Source: Solirubrobacter sp963798325 (lineage in GTDB: Bacteria > Actinomycetota > Thermoleophilia > Solirubrobacterales > Solirubrobacteraceae). Taken from it: a stretch of 64,000 bases of DNA. A model generated the notes under the pieces. The model was not told the DNA's origin and made no database searches. It worked only from the letters and a program-made list of their open reading frames with translations. The stretch spans positions 1,674,001 through 1,738,000 of the forward strand of contig CAWCSS010000008.1 of the NCBI GenBank assembly GCA_963798325.1, read 5' to 3'. This document shows, in pieces, positions 43,356 to 51,209 of the stretch. How positions within the stretch are numbered: position 1 is the stretch's first letter; every line of letters starts with the position of its first letter. Made by a program: the position numbers and the translations under genes.

Positions 43356-44782
43356 GACGTCACCCACGGACCGTGCCAGCCGCCGAAGCCCTCGGGCAGC
43401 CGGTCACCGGCCTCGGGGCCCCACGTCCCTTTCGCGTACGGGTGCACCGGACCGGGAGCGTCGAGCAGCGGCTGAATGATCCGCCACTGCTCCTCCACCG
43501 CGTCCTGGCGGGTGAACCGTCCCGAGTTGCCCTTCATCGCGGCATCGAGCAGGACCTCGTACGGCGTCGCGCCCTCGCCGCCCTCGTCGGCGAACTCCAT
43601 GTCCATCGTGATCCGCTCGGGCCCGATGTCCTCGCCGCGCTTGGCGTCGACGACCATCCGGATCCCGGTCGAGGGATCGAGCTTGACGACGATCTGGTCG
43701 GGCTCGGGCGCCCGTACGCCCTCGGGCAGGAAGCCCAGGCGGGGCGGCCGGCGAAACACGAGACGTGCCTCGGTCTGGGTCGTGGGGAGGCACTTGCCCG
43801 TGCGGATGAAGAACGGGACGCCGGCCCAGCGCCAGCTGTCGATGTCCAGCCGCAGCGCGGCGTAGGTCTCGGTCTGCGAGTCGGGCGCCACGCCCTTGAT
43901 CGACCGGTAGCCCTCGTGCTGGCCGCGCACGTAGTGGGCGGGATCGGCCGCCCGGGTGGCGCGCAGGACGGCGGCGATCGAGTCCTTCAGCGTCCGCGGA
44001 TCGCGGCCCGCGGGTGGCTCCATGGCGACCGCGGCGACGACCTGCATCAGGTGGTTGACGACCACGTCGCGGAGCGCGCCGACCGGGTCATAGAAGTGCC
44101 CGCGCGCGTCGACGCCGAAGTCCTCGGCCATCGTGATCTGCACGCAGGACACGTAGTTGCGGTTCCAGATCGGCTCGAAGATCGCGTTCGCGAACCGCAG
44201 GTAGAGGATCTCGGCGAGGCCCATCTTCCCGAGGAAGTGGTCGATCCGGTAGAGCTGCTCCTCGCGCAGGTGCACCTCGAGCTCCGCCTGCAGCGCGCGC
44301 GCCGACGCGAGGTCGTGCCCGAACGGCTTCTCGACCACGACCCGCGCGCGCTCGGTCAGGCCCGCGCCGGCCAGGCCGCTGACCACCATCCCGAACAGCG
44401 CGGGCGGGATCTCGAGGTAGAAGACCGGGTGCTGAGCCGTTTCCAGGGCCGCCGCGACGCGCTGGAACGTCGCCGGGTCCGAGAAGTCGCCGGCCAGGTA
44501 GGAGAGCCGCGCCGCGAAGCGGGCGAACGTCTCCTCGTCGATCGTCTCGCCGCAGGCCTCGATCGCGGCGCGCGCGTGCGCGCGGAGATCGTCGTCCGTC
44601 CACGCGTCGACGGCGACGCCGAGGATCGGGCACTGCAGCAGCCCGCGACGCTCGAGCCGGTACAGCGACCGGAACGTCATGACCCGCGCGAGGTCGCCGC
44701 TGATGCCGAAGATGACCAGGACGTCTGTCGCTTGGTCGCTTGACGCGCCCGAGTGCGGGCGCGAGCTGACTACCGTGCTCAT
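43352..44782 (-). CDS. zwf: Glucose-6-phosphate 1-dehydrogenase
   Basis: From the ATG at 44782 the protein has 476 residues. It has the dinucleotide motif VIFGISGDLARVMTF, an atypical form of GATGDLAKRKL. It also has VVEKPFGHDLASA and the active-site signature YRIDHFLGK, followed by NRNYVSCVQITMAEDFGV. It oxidises glucose-6-phosphate to 6-phosphogluconolactone with NAD(P)+. An alternative ATG at 44851 would overlap the luxR gene by 35 bases and add a disordered leader. It follows luxR by 34 bases and overlaps the GH15 gene. Confidence 0.9.
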   Translation of the reverse strand: MSTVVSSRPHSGASSDQATDVLVIFGISGDLARVMTFRSLYRLERRGLLQCPILGVAVDAWTDDDLRAHARAAIEACGETIDEETFARFAARLSYLAGDFSDPATFQRVAAALETAQHPVFYLEIPPALFGMVVSGLAGAGLTERARVVVEKPFGHDLASARALQAELEVHLREEQLYRIDHFLGKMGLAEILYLRFANAIFEPIWNRNYVSCVQITMAEDFGVDARGHFYDPVGALRDVVVNHLMQVVAAVAMEPPAGRDPRTLKDSIAAVLRATRAADPAHYVRGQHEGYRSIKGVAPDSQTETYAALRLDIDSWRWAGVPFFIRTGKCLPTTQTEARLVFRRPPRLGFLPEGVRAPEPDQIVVKLDPSTGIRMVVDAKRGEDIGPERITMDMEFADEGGEGATPYEVLLDAAMKGNSGRFTRQDAVEEQWRIIQPLLDAPGPVHPYAKGTWGPEAGDRLPEGFGGWHGPWVTS

Positions 44783-44816
44783 GCCGTCAGGGTCCTCGGT
44801 GCCCGCGCCGCTGTCG

Positions 44817-45449
44817 TCACCCGGTCTGGGTGACGACCGGCGCTCGCTCATCCGGGACCGGCGTGAGCTCCGCCGCCAGCGTCTTGGCCACCAGGTGCGC
44901 GCGCGAGCGGGCGCCCACCTTGTCCATCGCCTTGCGCACGTGCGTGCGGACGGTGTCGTGGGCGATGCCGAGCTCGTCGGCGATCTCCGGACCGGTGTGG
45001 CCGAGCGCGACCAGCCGCACGACTTCGCGCTCGCGAGCGGACAGCTTGCGCGAATCGCCGCGCTCGTCCGGGGCGCGGCGGAAGCGCGCGCCCCAGCGCG
45101 ACGTGTGCAGCGCCACGACGAGGATCAGGCGCCGGCCGGTGACGATCTCGGTCGTCGCCGCCCATTGCACGGCGACGTCGCTGCCGTCGGCGTGGCGCAG
45201 GGTCGCCTCGCCGGTGAAGCGCCCGGCGGCCAGCCACGTCCGCCACTCGGCCTCGCTCGCCAGCGGCCCGCCGGCGACGATCTCGAACACGCGCCGCCCG
45301 AGCAGCTGGGCGGGCATCCGGCCGACGAGGCCGACCATGGCGGCGTTGACGTCGAGGATCTCGCGCTCCGCGTCGAGCAGCACCATCGCATTGCGCGACT
45401 GACGGAACGCGCCCTCGAACAGCGCCGGCCAGCCATTGCCGTGCGGCAT
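44817..45449 (-). CDS. PAS-LuxR transcriptional regulator
   Basis: The 210-residue protein has an N-terminal PAS domain (about 10-125: LFEGAFRQSRNAMVLLDAER then LDVNAAMVGLVGRMPAQLLG) and a LuxR-type helix-turn-helix (about 135-195: KLSAREREVVRLVALGHTGP, EIADELGIAHDTVRTHVRKA). I chose the ATG at 45449 because it keeps exactly 33 bases to the dyad at 45483-45503; the ATG at 45485 would lie inside the dyad. LuxR-type activators bind about 20-bp dyads near -42, so this protein is a candidate regulator for the recurrent dyad and may be autoregulated. It is the first gene of the zwf operon. Confidence 0.85.
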   Translation of the reverse strand: MPHGNGWPALFEGAFRQSRNAMVLLDAEREILDVNAAMVGLVGRMPAQLLGRRVFEIVAGGPLASEAEWRTWLAAGRFTGEATLRHADGSDVAVQWAATTEIVTGRRLILVVALHTSRWGARFRRAPDERGDSRKLSAREREVVRLVALGHTGPEIADELGIAHDTVRTHVRKAMDKVGARSRAHLVAKTLAAELTPVPDERAPVVTQTG

Positions 45450-45482
45450 CCGCGCGATGTTCGAGAGCGCGGCGACGCGCCG

Positions 45483-45503
45483 CATCCCCCGATGAGGATG
45501 ATG
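45483..45503. promoter_or_regulatory. Bidirectional dyad between luxR and the DUF2254 gene
   Basis: Half-sites CATCCCCC and GGATGATG each match the consensus at 7 of 8 positions, separated by 5 bases. Exactly 33 bases separate the dyad from the luxR ATG (45449) and from the DUF2254 ATG (45537). The whole 87-base intergenic space is therefore 33-21-33, identical to the gad/cydD spacing. Weak xAxxxT hexamers end 7 bases before both start codons. Confidence 0.72.
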
Positions 45504-45536
45504 CGCGCTCAGCCGCCCACCGCCACGCTCGCCGCC

Positions 45537-46859
45537 ATGTCCGCGCCGCACGCCTTCGCGACCATTCCGCGCCGCTCGTGGGCCGCGCGCTTCGCCCGGC
45601 GACAGCGGCTGATGGGCAGCCTGTGGATCATCCCGCTGCTGTGCGCGGTCGCCGGGCCTGTGCTCGCCGAGTTGGCGATCGCGCTCGACGGGGCGGTCGA
45701 CCCGCCGGCGGCCTGGACCTACTCCGAGTCGACCGCGAGCACGGTCCTGAGCGCGATCGTGGGCGCGATGGTCGGCCTGACCGGTTTCGTCGTCGCCTTC
45801 GGCGTGCTGGTCGTGCAGATGGCGACCCAGACGCTCTCGCCCCGTTTCATGCGGCTGTGGTACCGCGACGGCCTGCAGAAGGCCCTGCTCGGGACGTTCG
45901 TCGGGACGCTCACCTACGCCCTCGCGCTGCTGCGCGACGTGGGACCGGAGTCGGTGCCCGACATCGGCGTGACGCTCGCGGCGCTGGCGGTGACGGTGAG
46001 CGTCGTGCTCTTCCTGGTCTACCTCGACCGCTTCGTGCACAGCCTGCGGCCCGTGGCCGTCGCCTGGTCCGTCGCCGAAGCCGGAGCGCGGGTGTTCCAC
46101 GCCGGCGAGCCTGGCGCGCACGACGAGCTGTCCGACCGCCCGGACGGCGCTCCCGCGCTGACGGTGTGCATCGCCACGGCGGGCGTCATCCAGGCCATCG
46201 ACCGTGCCGGGCTGATCGCGACGGCGATCAGGCATGACTGCCTGATCGTGTTCCCGCACGCGATCGGCGACCTCATCGCGCACGGCGGCGTCCTCCTCGA
46301 GGTCCACGGGGCGGGCGCGCTCCCGGACGCCGATCGGCTGCGCGGGATGGTCGCGCTCGGCGAGGAGCGCACGATCGAGCAGGACACGGCGTTCGCGCTG
46401 CGGATCCTCGTCGACATCGCGATTCGCGCGCTGTCGCCCGCGGTCAACGACCCGACGACGGCGGTCCAGGTGCTCGGCGCGATCGAGGACCTGCTGCTGC
46501 GCATCGGCGAGAGCGATCTCACCGGCCGCGGCACGCTGCGCGATGCCGACGGGCAAGCCCGTGTGCTGGTGGCGACGCGCGGATGGGAGGATCAGCTCGC
46601 ACTCGCACTGACGGAGATCCGCGACTACGGGAGCACGTCGACCCAGGTCACGCGCCGGCTGCGCGCGCTGCTGGAGGACCTCGACCTGCGCGTCCGGCCC
46701 GAGCATCGCGCCGCGGTCGCCGAGCAACTCGCGGCGCTGGACGCGGCGCTCGCCCGGTCCGTCCCCGATCCGGCGATGCGCGCGCTCGCCGGCCGGCCCG
46801 ACCGGCAGGGCATCGGCGGCCCGCGCGAGCCCGAGGGCGACATCATCCGTTCGGGATGA
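45537..46859 (+). CDS. DUF2254-family membrane protein
   Basis: The 440-residue protein has four membrane helices in the first 190 residues (about 28-50, 65-95, 110-130, 140-160). The family pattern is LMGSLWIIPLLCAVAGPVLA...VGLTGFVVAFGVLVVQMATQTLSPR. A long cytoplasmic domain follows, with the conserved RILVDIAIRALSPAVNDPTTAVQ. The family function is unknown. Upstream ATGs at 45492, 45498 and 45501 overlap the dyad; the ATG at 45537 preserves the 33-base spacing and gives a sensible short leader before the first helix. The end of the gene contains the next dyad. Confidence 0.8.
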   Translation: MSAPHAFATIPRRSWAARFARRQRLMGSLWIIPLLCAVAGPVLAELAIALDGAVDPPAAWTYSESTASTVLSAIVGAMVGLTGFVVAFGVLVVQMATQTLSPRFMRLWYRDGLQKALLGTFVGTLTYALALLRDVGPESVPDIGVTLAALAVTVSVVLFLVYLDRFVHSLRPVAVAWSVAEAGARVFHAGEPGAHDELSDRPDGAPALTVCIATAGVIQAIDRAGLIATAIRHDCLIVFPHAIGDLIAHGGVLLEVHGAGALPDADRLRGMVALGEERTIEQDTAFALRILVDIAIRALSPAVNDPTTAVQVLGAIEDLLLRIGESDLTGRGTLRDADGQARVLVATRGWEDQLALALTEIRDYGSTSTQVTRRLRALLEDLDLRVRPEHRAAVAEQLAALDAALARSVPDPAMRALAGRPDRQGIGGPREPEGDIIRSG

Positions 46860-46861
46860 CG
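46841..46861 (+). promoter_or_regulatory. Dyad upstream of the small membrane protein gene
   Basis: Half-sites CATCATCC (7 of 8) and GGATGACG (6 of 8). It overlaps the last codons and stop of the DUF2254 gene and lies exactly 33 bases from the ATG at 46895. A TCGATT hexamer ends 6 bases before that ATG. Confidence 0.62.
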
Positions 46862-46894
46862 TCGCGCGCGTGGTGATGTGGGTCGATTTCAGGC

Positions 46895-47131
46895 ATGCCT
46901 GAATCAGCGCCCGCGCCTCCTCAGCGCAAACTCTCCGAGCCGCGCCTGCTCCTGGTGGCGATGATCGCCGTCGCGGTCGGCGTGCTCGGCATCCTCGCCC
47001 TGTTGGACACCGACGACATCTGGATCATCGTCGCCCTGGTCGTGTCGATGGGCCTGGTCGCGGTCCTGCTCGTGATCGACCTCTACCGCGTGATCGACGA
47101 CTCGGCCCCGGAGTCCAGGGGCGACGGCTGA
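46895..47131 (+). CDS. Small two-helix membrane protein
   Basis: The 78-residue protein has a Pro/Ala-rich leader, two hydrophobic helices (about 19-40 and 44-65) and a short acidic tail (DDSAPESRGDG). I do not recognise a family. No ribosome site precedes the ATG, which with the 33-base dyad spacing suggests a leaderless transcript. Its 3' end overlaps the convergent AI-2E-type gene by 49 bases, unusual for real convergent genes. The dyad supports expression nevertheless. Confidence 0.6.
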   Translation: MPESAPAPPQRKLSEPRLLLVAMIAVAVGVLGILALLDTDDIWIIVALVVSMGLVAVLLVIDLYRVIDDSAPESRGDG

Positions 47132-48261
47132 TCCGCCTCCCGCGCCTTTGCCAGGTCGGCCGCGATGTGCGTCGCGGCCGACGTCAGCGGCGCGGCGAGG
47201 ACGAGCCCGATCATGCCGAACAGGCTGCCGCCGGCGATCGTGACGATCAGGACCGCGAGCGGGTGGATGCCGAGCGCGGCACCGAAGGCGATCGGCTGGA
47301 TCATCTGCTGCAGGATGCCGTTGGCCAGCAGCACGATCACGGCCATGATCAACGCGGCGGACGTGCCCTGGGAGCCGAGCGTGAGCAGCACCGTGAATGC
47401 GCCGGCCGACCAGGCGCCGAGGTAGGGGACGTAGGCGGCGGCGAAGTTCACCAGCGCGATCGAGCCGGCGTGGTCGACGTTGAGGACGACCGCCCCGAGG
47501 CCGATCACGATCGCGTTGAATGCGGCGACCGCGGTGACGCCCGTGAAGTACCCGCGCAGCGCCTGCAGCGTGTTCTGGGTGATCGTGTGCCCGACGGCGC
47601 GGGGGACGCCCATGTGGCGCTCGGCCCACGAGCGGATCAGCGGGCCGTCCTTGAGCAGGAAGAACAGGCTCAGCGCGGTGAAGGAGAGAAAGATGGCGAG
47701 CGAGCCGAGGACCTTCACGCCCGTGGCGACGCCGCCGAGCAGCGCGTGGAACGCGTCGCTGACGTTCGCGCTGGCGGTGTCGTTGGCCGACTTGGCCTGG
47801 TCGGTGCTCACCCCCGCGTCCTGCAGTGCCGACTGCAGCTTGGACGCCCCGCTCTTGAGCGCCGACTCGAGCTCGGAGGCCTGGCTCACGACCCCGCCGA
47901 GCAGGAGCACGGCGACCACTCCGGCGAGCACGATCACGCCGATGAACACGATCGCCGCGCCGCCCGCCCGCGGCACTCTGCGGCGTTGCAGCATGCCCAC
48001 GAGCGGCGACAGGACGGCGGCGATGATCGCGGCGGTCACGACCGGCGCGACGATCGCGTTGGTCAGCGCCAGCAGGAACGCGAGGCCGACCAGCATCACG
48101 GCGATGCCGACGACCAACCACGACATCATCCCGAGGTCGCGCAGCCACGACGGCGCCGCGAAGGCGCCCTTGAGCTCGCCCGGGGCGAGCTCGACGAACT
48201 CGGCGGCAGGCTCGCCGTCGGCTGCGACAGGTCGTTCACGGATCACTCGTCGGGTGCGCAT
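47083..48261 (-). CDS. AI-2E family transporter (PerM/YdiK-like permease)
   Basis: The 392-residue protein begins at the ATG at 48261 and has the family layout: three to four N-terminal helices (VVGIAVMLVGLAFLLALTNA, then VFIGVIVLAGVVAVLLLGGV), and a long helical extracytoplasmic region (about 115-185, SELESALKSGASKLQSALQD). The conserved C-terminal core includes FNAIVIGLGAVVLNVDHAGS, YVPYLGAWSAGAF and PIAFGAALGIHPLAVLIVTI. Members include putative autoinducer exporters and sodium/proton antiporters. The 35-base distance to a dyad supports the start. An open frame upstream lacks family similarity. Confidence 0.82.
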   Translation of the reverse strand: MRTRRVIRERPVAADGEPAAEFVELAPGELKGAFAAPSWLRDLGMMSWLVVGIAVMLVGLAFLLALTNAIVAPVVTAAIIAAVLSPLVGMLQRRRVPRAGGAAIVFIGVIVLAGVVAVLLLGGVVSQASELESALKSGASKLQSALQDAGVSTDQAKSANDTASANVSDAFHALLGGVATGVKVLGSLAIFLSFTALSLFFLLKDGPLIRSWAERHMGVPRAVGHTITQNTLQALRGYFTGVTAVAAFNAIVIGLGAVVLNVDHAGSIALVNFAAAYVPYLGAWSAGAFTVLLTLGSQGTSAALIMAVIVLLANGILQQMIQPIAFGAALGIHPLAVLIVTIAGGSLFGMIGLVLAAPLTSAATHIAADLAKAREADQPSPLDSGAESSITR

Positions 48262-48296
48262 GGTCGCCGAAGGGTCGAGCGCCGCGCGCTCGAAGG

Positions 48297-48317
48297 CATC
48301 ACCTAGATCGGGCGATG
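48297..48317 (-). promoter_or_regulatory. Dyad upstream of the AI-2E transporter gene
   Basis: Half-sites CATCACCT and GGGCGATG each match 7 of 8. It lies 35 bases from the ATG at 48261, and its other edge directly abuts the stop codon of the receiver-protein gene at 48318. Confidence 0.62.
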
Positions 48318-48689
48318 TCAGCGCCAGAAGCTGGACAGGTCCGTGCGGACGAGCTCGGTCTTGAGCACGAAGGCACGAGCGCCGCAGGTGCGCACTCGTT
48401 GCGCGTACGCGTCCGGCGGATCGGCGGACACCAGCACCACCTCCAGCGACGGTCGCGCCGCGATCAGCGCGCGAGCGAGCGCGATGCCGCATTCGGCGCC
48501 GAGGCGCACGTCCAGGAGCACGCCGTCAGGGGCCAGCCGGGCGGCGGCCGCGAGCGCGCCGCGCGCACAGTCGGCCTCGCCCACGACGGTGTAGCCGCGC
48601 GACGCCAGCAGCGTGCGCGCGACCGACCTGAAGAGCGGGTGGTCGTCGACGATCAGGATGCGGGCGGCGTGTTCCGGCACGCCACCCAT
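48318..48689 (-). CDS. Single-domain response regulator receiver
   Basis: The 123-residue protein consists of one receiver domain and no output domain. ARILIVDDHPLF holds the acidic pair, GVLLDVRLG the phosphoacceptor Asp, and AFVLKTEL the conserved Lys; VVLVSADPP provides the switch Ser. The start at 48689 leaves 9 residues before the first strand. No histidine kinase is adjacent; two HisKA_3 kinases lie elsewhere in the window (38.4 kb and 51.2 kb). It may act by protein contact or phosphate buffering. Confidence 0.8.
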   Translation of the reverse strand: MGGVPEHAARILIVDDHPLFRSVARTLLASRGYTVVGEADCARGALAAAARLAPDGVLLDVRLGAECGIALARALIAARPSLEVVLVSADPPDAYAQRVRTCGARAFVLKTELVRTDLSSFWR

Positions 48690-48733
48690 GCTGGCCACGC
48701 ACACCCGCGTGGACGATCCCGCAGTTGCGTGAT

Positions 48734-49270
48734 CTACGCGATCGCGGGCCGGCCCGCGACCGCTTCCTCCAGCGCCAGCGCTCCCTCCGGCGAGAGCGAA
48801 TGCCGGAGCACGTTGCCGCCGTGCCCGTCGAAGGTCGCGACCATCGCGTCGACGTGGTCCGGGGCGGCGAGCAGCAGCAGTGCCGACGACTTCTCGGGCA
48901 GCTCCGCCCGCAGCTCGTCGATCAGCGCGTCGTGCAGGTGCGGCGCGTGGTTGGCTTCGCTGTGCCCGCCGATGCCCGCGCCGCCGACCATGCCGACCGC
49001 CAGGCCCATCGGCCCGAACAACAGGCCCGCGGCGGCGCCGGTCAGCGCGCCCTCGGCGGTGCGCTTGCCGATCACGTCGCCGCGCTCGTCGAGGTCGACG
49101 TAGCGTCCGGCGAAGGTGCCGCGCACGACGATGCGGTCGTGCCGGTGGTGCTCGACGAAGGCCAGCTCGTGGACCCACGGGCCGCGTCCGGATGTCTCCA
49201 GCACGTCCGCGTAAGCCCGCTCGGCGCCCTCGAGGCGATCGAAGACGATCAACGCGAGATCGAGGCTCAT
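48734..49270 (-). CDS. DUF1269-family protein with glycine-rich membrane segment
   Basis: The 178-residue protein starts MSLDLALIVFDRLEGAERAY. It has a central glycine-zipper-like hydrophobic stretch (EGALTGAAAGLLFGPMGLAV, then GMVGGAGIGG) between two ferredoxin-like halves, the typical DUF1269 layout. It probably inserts into or associates with the membrane. The family function is unknown, though members often appear with stress genes. The ATG at 49270 lies exactly 33 bases from a dyad, with a TAACGT hexamer ending 7 bases before the ATG and no ribosome site. Confidence 0.72.
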   Translation of the reverse strand: MSLDLALIVFDRLEGAERAYADVLETSGRGPWVHELAFVEHHRHDRIVVRGTFAGRYVDLDERGDVIGKRTAEGALTGAAAGLLFGPMGLAVGMVGGAGIGGHSEANHAPHLHDALIDELRAELPEKSSALLLLAAPDHVDAMVATFDGHGGNVLRHSLSPEGALALEEAVAGRPAIA

Positions 49271-49293
49271 GGGCCGCACGTTAAGCGGCCGGC

Positions 49294-50469
49294 TCACCGC
49301 TCGCGTACTCCGATCCGGGTGATCAGGATCGCCGCGCCGAGCACGCCGCCGGCGATCGAGGCGGCGAAGATGCCGACCTTGGCCTGGTTCTGCAGCTCGG
49401 GCGAGTCGAACGCCAGGCCGGCGATGAACAGCGAGACGGTGAAGCCGATGCCCGCCAGCGCGGCGGCGCCCCAGATCTCGCGGCCGGTGACGCCGGAGGG
49501 CAGCACACCGGCGCCGGTCCGCAACCCTGCGTGGATCGCGCCGCCGACGCCGAGCAGCTTGCCGAGGACGAGACCGATCGCGACGGCCCAGGTGAGGCGG
49601 CTGTTCAGGGCCGCGGACAGCACCCCGCCGCCGAGGTAGACGCCCGCGTTGGCCAGCGCGAACAGCGGCACGACGATGAAGCTCGTGAACGGGTGCAGCC
49701 GGTGCTCGAGCTGCTCGAGCACCGGGCGCCCGCCGACCAGGCCCGCCGGGGTGAGCAGCCCGAGGACGACGCCCGCCACGGTGGCGTGCACGCCGGACTC
49801 GAGCGTCGCCACCCACAGGGCGATGCCCACCGGGACGTAGACGGCGATCCGCGTGACGCCGGCGCGGCGCAGCACAAAGATCAGCGCGATCGCCGCGACT
49901 GCGACGGCCAGCCAGCCGAGCTCGATGCGCTCGGAGTAGAACAGCGCGATCACCGCGATGGCGATGATGTCGTCGACGACGGCGATCGCCAGCACCAGCA
50001 GCTTCACGCCGTCGGACACACGGTCCCCGAGCACCGCCAGCACGCCGACGGCGAAGGCGATGTCGGTGGCCATCGGGATCGCCCATCCGGACGCCGCATT
50101 GCCGCCTCCCGCCAGCAGCAGGAAGAGCACGGCGGGCAGGATCGCGCCTGCGATGGCGGCGAGTGCCGGCAACGTGGCCGCGCGCCGGTCGCTGAGCTCG
50201 CCGCCGACGAGCTCGCGCTTGATCTCGAGCCCGACGACGAAGAAGAACAGCGCCATCAGGCCGTCATTGACCCAGTGCTGCAGGTCCTCCTCGATCCCGG
50301 CGATGCGCAGCTCGGTGTGCCAGAACGAGAAGTACTGCTCGCGCCAGGGCGAGTTGGCCCACACGACCGCGACGACCACGGCGATCAGGAGCACGACGCC
50401 GCCCGCGGCCTCGTCGTGCAGGAACTCGGCGAGCGCGCTCCGCCGCGTGGTCGCTGGCGCCGTGGCCAT
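49294..50469 (-). CDS. nhaA: Na+/H+ antiporter NhaA
   Basis: The 391-residue protein with about 12 membrane helices matches NhaA throughout: GGVVLLIAVVVAVVWANSPW near the N-terminus, HWVNDGLMALFFFVVGLEIKREL, and the ion-binding pair in AIAVVDDIIAIAVIALFYS. It exchanges internal sodium for external protons and helps keep cytoplasmic pH and sodium. It is the last gene of a small operon after the YrhK-like gene and a 25-residue peptide gene, starting 12 bases after the latter. The dyad that drives the DUF1269 gene overlaps its last codons. Confidence 0.94.
   Translation of the reverse strand: MATAPATTRRSALAEFLHDEAAGGVVLLIAVVVAVVWANSPWREQYFSFWHTELRIAGIEEDLQHWVNDGLMALFFFVVGLEIKRELVGGELSDRRAATLPALAAIAGAILPAVLFLLLAGGGNAASGWAIPMATDIAFAVGVLAVLGDRVSDGVKLLVLAIAVVDDIIAIAVIALFYSERIELGWLAVAVAAIALIFVLRRAGVTRIAVYVPVGIALWVATLESGVHATVAGVVLGLLTPAGLVGGRPVLEQLEHRLHPFTSFIVVPLFALANAGVYLGGGVLSAALNSRLTWAVAIGLVLGKLLGVGGAIHAGLRTGAGVLPSGVTGREIWGAAALAGIGFTVSLFIAGLAFDSPELQNQAKVGIFAASIAGGVLGAAILITRIGVRER
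49304..49324 (-). promoter_or_regulatory. Dyad upstream of the DUF1269 gene, inside the nhaA 3' end
   Basis: On the plus strand the right half GGGTGATC matches 7 of 8, but the left half CGTACTCC is weak (4 of 8). The distance to the ATG at 49270 is exactly 33 bases. It lies within the last codons of nhaA, so the sequence is also constrained by coding. Confidence 0.5.
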
Positions 50470-50481
50470 CAGGGCCTCGCG

Positions 50482-50559
50482 CTACCCACGGCCGGCGAAA
50501 TACGCGCCGACGGTGAAGCTCAGAATCAGGCACAGCATGCAAAGGACGAACAGGTTCAT
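50482..50559 (-). CDS. 25-residue single-helix membrane peptide
   Basis: The peptide is MNLFVLCMLCLILSFTVGAY followed by FAGRG. It has one hydrophobic helix and a Gly/Arg end. Two features argue that it is a real gene: its ATG overlaps the stop of the upstream gene as ATGA, and a perfect Shine-Dalgarno, GGAGGTGA, ends 5 bases before the ATG. nhaA begins 12 bases after its TAG. It resembles in size and form regulatory or stabilising subunits such as KdpF, so it may modulate NhaA or the YrhK-like protein. No homologue is known to me. Confidence 0.72.
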   Translation of the reverse strand: MNLFVLCMLCLILSFTVGAYFAGRG

Positions 50560-51176
50560 GCACTCACCTCCTTCAACGGCATCTCGTCGCGATCGTGCGC
50601 CACGGTTCGCAGCCCCGCGAGCGCGCAGGCGAGGAAGCATGCGGCTCCGAGCGCCGTGTTCCAATTGGCGGCGGCAAGATCGAGCATAGAGCCGTCGGAG
50701 GGCACGACGAAGCCCGCCACCGCGGAGACCCCGAAGAAGATGCAGCCCAGCAGGTTCACGCCGGGCTCCCACCAGCCATGCCCGCCGCGCTTGGGCAGCA
50801 GCCCGTGCCGGTCCGAAACGGTGTAGGCGATCAGGCCTGAGACGAGGAAGCAGATCGAGCCGAACGCGTCGGGCCGCCATACGAGCCGGTCGTAGTCGGG
50901 GTTGGTGAGCACCGTGTGCATGGCCGCGAACGTGGTGACGTTGAAGAACAGCGTTCCCGCGAACTGCACCCCCGCGACCCACTTGTCGGCCCGCGACTGA
51001 CCGAGCGAGATCCACAGCTGCAAGGCGCCGCCCGAGGTGAACAGGATCGAGCCGACGAAGAACGTGATCGCGTCGGCGCTGCCTCCGACGAGCTCGATGT
51101 AGCCCGGAAAGGGGCCGATGAGGAAGCAGAAGGAGCCCAGAGCGAAGCACAGGTCCATCCAGCGGTCGCGGCGCAT
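50556..51176 (-). CDS. YrhK-like membrane protein
   Basis: The 206-residue protein has about five to six membrane helices. YrhK-type segments (FALGSFCFLIGPFPGYIELV, SADAITFFVGSILFTSGGAL) are followed by a repeat of the same layout (FGSICFLVSGLIAYTVSD, NLLGCIFFGVSAVAGFVV), suggesting an internal duplication. Function is unknown. The start has no strong ribosome site but lies exactly 33 bases from a dyad, with a GAAGAT hexamer ending 6 bases before the ATG. The stop overlaps the 25-residue peptide gene, and nhaA follows, so the three genes form one operon. Confidence 0.68.
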   Translation of the reverse strand: MRRDRWMDLCFALGSFCFLIGPFPGYIELVGGSADAITFFVGSILFTSGGALQLWISLGQSRADKWVAGVQFAGTLFFNVTTFAAMHTVLTNPDYDRLVWRPDAFGSICFLVSGLIAYTVSDRHGLLPKRGGHGWWEPGVNLLGCIFFGVSAVAGFVVPSDGSMLDLAAANWNTALGAACFLACALAGLRTVAHDRDEMPLKEVSA

Positions 51177-51209
51177 CGGCGGATCTTCGGGGCTGCGAGG
51201 GGTGCGGGG

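Noticed and set aside
48699..48712. GGGTGTGC with upstream CGTCC before the receiver gene, similar to a dyad half-site
   Set aside because: Only one half resembles the motif and it lies 9 bases from the start codon, outside the 33-37 range.
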